From positions 232,084 through 296,083 of the forward strand of contig JAEPQB010000004.1 in the NCBI GenBank assembly GCA_017640725.1: a DNA stretch of 64,000 nucleotides, in the 5' to 3' direction. The notes beneath the pieces were generated by a model. It was not told the origin of the DNA. It ran no database searches and was given only the letters and a program-made list of their open reading frames with translations. This DNA comes from Kordiimonadaceae bacterium (GTDB lineage: Bacteria; Pseudomonadota; Alphaproteobacteria; Sphingomonadales; Kordiimonadaceae). Made by a program: the position numbers and the translations under genes. Positions 59,924 through 64,000 of the stretch are shown in pieces; the first letter of the stretch is position 1, and the number at the start of each line of letters is the position of its first letter.

Positions 59924-62584
59924 ATGGACGGATCTTTGGCAGCTAATGCTACCAACAAGGAAATCAGGCTGGCGGACTATGAATCGCCGGCCTTTTTAGT
60001 GTCTTCAGTAGATCTGTTGTTCTTGGTTGAGGACAACAAAGTCATCGTAGAAGCAAAGTCTTTATATAAAAGGGAGCGCTCATCGCAAAAGGATTTGCGA
60101 TTGCATGGCAGCCCATATTTTGCACTTAAGTCCATCATGGTGGATGGCGTGCAAGTCGCCGATTCCGATTATCAAGTTGACGATGAACTGTTGCTCCTTA
60201 AGGACGTCCCCGATGAGTTTAGTCTGGAAATCGTAACTGAACTTAAGCCAGCGGAAAATACACGCCTGGAAGGTTTGTACGAGTCCGGTGGTAATTTATG
60301 CACCCAGTGCGAGGCTGAAGGGTTTCGACACATCACGTATTTTCAGGATCGCCCGGATGTTTTGGCCTCCTATTGCGTACGGATTGAAGCAGATAAACGA
60401 CGCTATCCTGTTTTGTTGTCAAATGGGAACCTGGAAGAGCAGGGGGATTTGGCTGATGGCAGACACTTTGCTGTCTGGCGGGATCCGCATCCAAAGCCGT
60501 GTTATTTGTTTGCGGTAGTTGCCGGCCAATTGGTCGCTCAGTCCGACCAGTTTGTGACCAAGTCCGGTCATTCCATCGACTTGAACATATATGTTCGGGA
60601 AGCAGACATCGATAAATGCGACCATGCAATGCAATCGCTTAAACGCTCGATGAAATGGGACGAGGACGTATACGGCCTAGAATATGATTTGAATGTATAC
60701 AACATTGTGGCCGTGTCTGATTTCAATATGGGCGCAATGGAAAATAAGGGCCTCAACATCTTCAATACCAAATATGTACTGGCCAGTGGTGAGACAGCCA
60801 CCGACACGGATTTTGATAATGTCGAGGGCGTTATTGGTCACGAGTATTTCCATAATTGGACAGGCAATCGGGTGACTTGTCGCGACTGGTTTCAACTCAG
60901 TCTGAAAGAAGGTTTAACGGTGTACCGGGACCAGGAATTTTCGGCAGATATGGGGTCTCGCGCGGTGAAACGCATCCAGGATGTGCGCTTGCTTCGGCTG
61001 CTTCAGTTCCCCGAAGATGCCGGGCCGCTGGCTCACCCTGTTCGTCCCGAGAGTTACATTGAAATCAATAACTTCTACACAACAACGATTTACAACAAAG
61101 GTGCGGAAGTCATCCGGATGATGAGCCGCATTTTGGGTGACGTTGATTTTAAGAAAGGGATTGCCCATTATCTTGAAGCCCATGATGGCTGCGCTGCCAC
61201 CTGCGAAGACTTTGTACTGAGCATGGAACTTGCGAGTGGTGCGGACCTCTCCCAGTTCCGCCACTGGTACTCCCAGGCAGGTACGCCGGAGATTGAGTGC
61301 AGTCGTGCTTGGCAGAACGGTCAAATGGTTCTTACGATTAAGCAAAAAGTTCCGGACACTCCTGGACAAAAAAATAAGAAACCTATGCAACTACCGCTCG
61401 GGGTGGCCTGGTTTGATCAAACTGGCACTCCAGTCGACACTGATACACCTTCAAAATTCGGCATTGAAGAGGGCACAATTTATTTGGACGTAAAGGAAGA
61501 AGAACAGCAATTTACATTCAGTAATTGTCCTGAAGAAGCTGTGCCCAGTTTGCTGCGGGGCTTCAGTGCACCGATCCACTTGCATACTGATTTAACTGAC
61601 CGTGAGCGCTCACTGTTATTTCAGTATGACACTGACAGTTTTGCCAGGTGGCAAGCAGGTCAAGAGTTGTATTCATCTCAGATATTGCGCCAAGCCGAGA
61701 ATTTGGAAGAAGACTATTTTAGCGGTGAAGTAACACAATCAATCATTGCTGCCATGGCAGGTATCATCGATAACGACAAAATGGACCCGGCTTATGCAGC
61801 AGAGTTACTTTCTGTGCCCTCAGAAGTGATTTTGGGACAAGAACAAAGTGTTTTGGACCCAGAAGGCCTTCACACGGCGAGAACAAGGTTTTTGTCATTG
61901 GCGGCAGATCAAAATTGGCAGACGATGCTGGATCGAGTTCGCAAACTTCAGACCGCCGAAAACCAGGAGGAAAAACTGGTGAAGGGCGGCAGGAGGCTCA
62001 AAAACACCTTATTGGAGATGATGTCTCATTCGCTGCAATATCGTGCTTTCGGCGCTGAGATGGTTGAGGCGCAATTTGACAGTGCTCAAAACATGACTGA
62101 TCAGTTTGCCGCTCTTTCCATAATTTGTGATCGTTCGTTTTCTTGCAAAGCTAAGAAGCTGGAAGAGTTTTATCAACAGTGGCAAGCACATGACCTCGTG
62201 GTTGATAAATGGTTTGCCGTTCAGGCGCAGAGCCCCGACGCGTCAGCAAAAGGTGAGATGAATAGGCTAATGTGTCATCCCGCTTTTTCGCTGAAAAATC
62301 CGAATCGTCTAAGGTCTCTGGTTTCAATCTTTGCAATGTCAAATCAACTAAACTTTCACGCGAAAGATGGTAGTGGTTACAACTTTTTGAGTGATGTTAT
62401 TGCATCCGTGGACTCGATAAACCCCCAGACGGCAGCAAGAATGTTGGCACCCTTAGGGCGTTGGATGCGGTTGGATGAAAGTCGAAGAAAACTGATGAAG
62501 AAGAGTGTGGCCTCACTCTTGGAAAAGTCAGAATTAAGCAATGATGTCAAAGAGATGGCAGAAAAGTCTTTGCGTACGGTCTGA
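59924..62584 (+). CDS. pepN: Aminopeptidase N (M1 family)
   Basis: An 886-aa cytosolic zinc metallopeptidase. GAMEN (residues 270-274) binds the substrate N-terminus; HEYFH (306-310) with E329 in LKEGL binds zinc. The length and the C-terminal helical domain match the E. coli PepN type (about 870 aa). It starts 3 nt after the Lrp/AsnC gene and presumably shares its mRNA. It releases N-terminal amino acids from peptides. Confidence 0.95.
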   Translation: MDGSLAANATNKEIRLADYESPAFLVSSVDLLFLVEDNKVIVEAKSLYKRERSSQKDLRLHGSPYFALKSIMVDGVQVADSDYQVDDELLLLKDVPDEFSLEIVTELKPAENTRLEGLYESGGNLCTQCEAEGFRHITYFQDRPDVLASYCVRIEADKRRYPVLLSNGNLEEQGDLADGRHFAVWRDPHPKPCYLFAVVAGQLVAQSDQFVTKSGHSIDLNIYVREADIDKCDHAMQSLKRSMKWDEDVYGLEYDLNVYNIVAVSDFNMGAMENKGLNIFNTKYVLASGETATDTDFDNVEGVIGHEYFHNWTGNRVTCRDWFQLSLKEGLTVYRDQEFSADMGSRAVKRIQDVRLLRLLQFPEDAGPLAHPVRPESYIEINNFYTTTIYNKGAEVIRMMSRILGDVDFKKGIAHYLEAHDGCAATCEDFVLSMELASGADLSQFRHWYSQAGTPEIECSRAWQNGQMVLTIKQKVPDTPGQKNKKPMQLPLGVAWFDQTGTPVDTDTPSKFGIEEGTIYLDVKEEEQQFTFSNCPEEAVPSLLRGFSAPIHLHTDLTDRERSLLFQYDTDSFARWQAGQELYSSQILRQAENLEEDYFSGEVTQSIIAAMAGIIDNDKMDPAYAAELLSVPSEVILGQEQSVLDPEGLHTARTRFLSLAADQNWQTMLDRVRKLQTAENQEEKLVKGGRRLKNTLLEMMSHSLQYRAFGAEMVEAQFDSAQNMTDQFAALSIICDRSFSCKAKKLEEFYQQWQAHDLVVDKWFAVQAQSPDASAKGEMNRLMCHPAFSLKNPNRLRSLVSIFAMSNQLNFHAKDGSGYNFLSDVIASVDSINPQTAARMLAPLGRWMRLDESRRKLMKKSVASLLEKSELSNDVKEMAEKSLRTV

Positions 62585-62686
62585 ATTTACCATCCGGCAT
62601 AGTTTAGAGAATTACCCGGCCAGACTGCTCTTGGGTAGATGGTATTTTTTACCCACGATGGCGCGCTTTTGTGTGCACCAATGTGG

Positions 62687-62701
62687 TTAACTTAAAGTTT
62701 A
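62687..62701. promoter_or_regulatory. Near-palindrome upstream of the HTH gene
   Basis: TTAA-N7-TTTA inside GGTTAAC-TTAAA-GTTTACC, one mismatch. It resembles a CtrA box and also an operator-like palindrome, about 90 bp before the HTH regulator. Confidence 0.35.
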
Positions 62702-62789
62702 CCATAAAAAATACTATGTCTGCGCCAAAATATACTAGAGATAGCACCATGTGCAGCCTATAATGTTATTTCTAACAATGGAGAGAAAT

Positions 62790-63191
62790 ATGACCGAAGG
62801 TCCAGATCCGATCGACATTCATGTTGGTCAGCGTGTGCGCGCTCGCAGAAAAATGCTTGGCTTGTCACAGACGCAACTTGGGCACGAATTGGGGGTCACA
62901 TTTCAGCAGGTTCAGAAGTATGAGAGAGGAACCAACCGTATTGGCTCCAGCAGACTGTTTAGAATGTCAACGACGCTAGATGTGCCCGTTGCCTACTTCT
63001 TCGAAGGTGCCGAGACAAAGATGCCCGGGTACCAAGATATGGGCGAAGAGCTCACGGATGGAGTATTTGACCGGGAAGAAACGCGGGAATTGGTGGATGC
63101 CTATTACCGTATTTCAGACCCGAGAATACGGAAGAAAGTTCTGGGACTTGCACGATTGTTGTCGACAGGGGTCGACGAATACGGAATGTAA
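62790..63191 (+). CDS. PraR/PhrR-like HTH regulator
   Basis: A 133-aa Cro/CI-type regulator: HVGQRVRARRKMLGLSQTQLGHELGVTFQQVQKYERGTNRIGSSRLFRMS is the HTH region, followed by a helical tail (about 85-130) as in the rhizobial PraR/PhrR group. ATG 62790 has GGAGA at 6 nt; an upstream ATG at 62751 lacks this. It is a single gene with a strong terminator. Targets are unknown. Confidence 0.85.
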   Translation: MTEGPDPIDIHVGQRVRARRKMLGLSQTQLGHELGVTFQQVQKYERGTNRIGSSRLFRMSTTLDVPVAYFFEGAETKMPGYQDMGEELTDGVFDREETRELVDAYYRISDPRIRKKVLGLARLLSTGVDEYGM

Positions 63192-63211
63192 TTATTGTTC
63201 CATTACTAACA

Positions 63212-63240
63212 AAAAAGCCCCGCATAGCGGGGCTTTTTTT
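63212..63240. terminator. Bidirectional intrinsic terminator
   Basis: Stem GCCCCGC / GCGGGGC with loop ATA, flanked by A6 and T7, between the HTH gene and the convergent PEP-CTERM gene. Confidence 0.9.
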
Positions 63241-63267
63241 ATTGCTGAAGCTTGTTTGAAATTTGGA

Positions 63268-64000
63268 TTACGGCTTTTTGCGTCTTCTTCTTTGCTGACG
63301 GCGTGCCACATAAACAAGCCCCGGCGCCAATAGGAGCAAAGACGCAGGTTCCGGCACCGTTGTTAATCTAAGAATAGCCGTGTCAACACTGGTCAATATG
63401 AAATCACCAGGCAAGAACAGGCTGCCGCCAGTGACTAGGTTTACAAACTGATCATCACCAATTTCACCGTCATATCTAACTTCCAGGGTGACATCGTAGC
63501 TACCGGCCTGATCAAACGGTGTATCCTCTCCGGTGTTCACCAAAAGAGTTTGTCCGGTACCCAGAGTTTCTCCATCCAAAATCCAGGTCAACTCAAAAGC
63601 ACCCGTGTCGACGAGGTTGCAGAACAATTCATCTTCAAAAGTAGAACCGCATCCATCGAGAACGAAGTCTGAGCCTAATGGCTGCGGATCATAAATCCCA
63701 GCTTCAGCTGTCAGCACAGGCGCAGGCTCTGGTTCAGGTTCTGGCGTCGGCTCAGGTGTTGGCTCTGGCGTCGGCTCAGGTGTTGGCTCTGGCGTCGGCT
63801 CAGGTGTTGGTTCTGGCGTCGGCTCAGGAGTGGGCTCTGGCGTCGGCTCAGGAGTGGGCTCTGGCGTCGGCTCAGGAGTTGGTTCTGGCGTCGGCTCAGG
63901 TGTTGGCTCTGGCGTCGGCTCAGGTGTTGGTTCTGGCGTTGGCTCAGGAGTTGGCTCTGGCGTAGGCTCAGGAGTTGGCTCTGGCGTAGGCTCAGGAGTT
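63268..64000 (-). CDS. PEP-CTERM protein with TPEP repeat (3' part)
   Basis: C-terminal part of a minus-strand gene whose start is outside the window; the frame stays open to the edge. Reading toward the C-terminus: a long Thr-Pro-Glu-Pro repeat (codons within 63718-64000), then a beta-sandwich-like domain (about 63450-63717; [29 protein letters not shown], the pattern of a PKD-type domain), then the sorting signal [34 protein letters not shown] proteins are cut by exosortase and usually become surface or biofilm-associated. No exosortase is in the window. Confidence 0.75.
   Translation of the reverse strand, partial: TPEPTPEPTPEPTPEPTPEPTPEPTPEPTPEPTPEPTPEPTPEPTPEPTPEPTPEPTPEPTPEPTPEPTPEPTPEPTPEPTPEPTPEPEPEPAPVLTAEAGIYDPQPLGSDFVLDGCGSTFEDELFCNLVDTGAFELTWILDGETLGTGQTLLVNTGEDTPFDQAGSYDVTLEVRYDGEIGDDQFVNLVTGGSLFLPGDFILTSVDTAILRLTTVPEPASLLLLAPGLVYVARRQQRRRRKKP
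63718..64000. repeat. 24-bp tandem repeats coding TPEP units
   Basis: About 11 copies of a 24-bp unit (GGCTCTGGCGTCGGCTCAGG plus 4 nt) with a few base changes, mostly at third codon positions, so the encoded Thr-Pro-Glu-Pro unit is preserved. The array continues past the edge. It is a coding repeat of the PEP-CTERM gene, likely variable in length between strains. Confidence 0.9.

Noticed and set aside
63678..63965. Plus-strand frame coding an Ala-Ser-Ala-Gln-Val repeat
   Set aside because: It is the antisense reading of the TPEP repeat; the minus strand has a recognisable domain and PEP-CTERM signal in a continuous frame.
63718..64000. Possible CRISPR-like array at the window end
   Set aside because: The repeats are back-to-back 24-bp units with no unique spacers, and they keep one reading frame that codes TPEP on the minus strand.

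Overview
The window looks like chromosomal DNA of a polarly flagellated alphaproteobacterium of the Caulobacter/Rhodospirillum/Kordiimonas type; the genus cannot be fixed from sequence alone. The evidence is a flaF-flbT pair beside several short flagellins, fliX divergent from flgI-cheL-flbY, sigma-54 flagellar promoters, a one-cysteine DksA, a perfect CtrA box, a TipN-like polarity protein, and DUF2336, DUF4170 and DUF6468 proteins. No tRNA, rRNA, IS element, prophage or CRISPR array was seen.

Region 1 (1-21400) is mostly housekeeping: an omega-amino-acid transaminase, a serine/threonine dehydratase, a tiny aa3-oxidase subunit, HspQ, DUF4170, a GcvR-like ACT protein, MlaC, a cytochrome c, an AGCS symporter, a DUF2336 protein behind a CtrA box, a dctPQM TRAP transporter behind a TipN-like gene, an Hpt - receiver - Hpt signalling group whose receiver carries Asn at the phosphorylation position, an alkaline phosphatase, a TonB-C-like secreted protein, and a MoxR ATPase with its CoxE/VWA partner.

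Region 2 (21588-40669) makes and decorates the flagellar filament: flaG, three flagellins, flaF and flbT on the minus strand. A plus-strand run of ten genes follows: an FlmG-like flagellin glycosyltransferase, a NeuB-type synthase without SAF domain, a PseF-PseG fusion, two methyltransferases, an ATP-grasp ligase, a Gfo/Idh oxidoreductase, a GH57-like protein, PseB and PseC. A fourth flagellin lies beyond it. The set predicts a modified pseudaminic-acid-like sugar attached to flagellin; no PseH acetyltransferase is present.

Region 3 (40934-56620) is the basal body and motor: flgI-cheL-flbY-orf and divergent fliX-dksA, then flgF-flgG-flgA-flgH and divergent fliL-fliM-DUF6468-motE-cheZ-motB'-motB-TPR. 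The motB' product is a MotB paralogue lacking the proton-carrying Asp. Sigma-54 promoters precede all four flagellins, flbT-flaF, flmG, flgI and flgF, and TGCCG-type elements recur upstream of most of them.

Region 4 (56621-64000) holds a bufferin-type operon (BufA1 precursor, MNIO enzyme BufB, BufC, DoxX-family BufD), an Lrp/AsnC regulator, aminopeptidase N, a PraR-like HTH regulator, and the 3' part of a minus-strand PEP-CTERM protein with a long Thr-Pro-Glu-Pro repeat that runs off the window.
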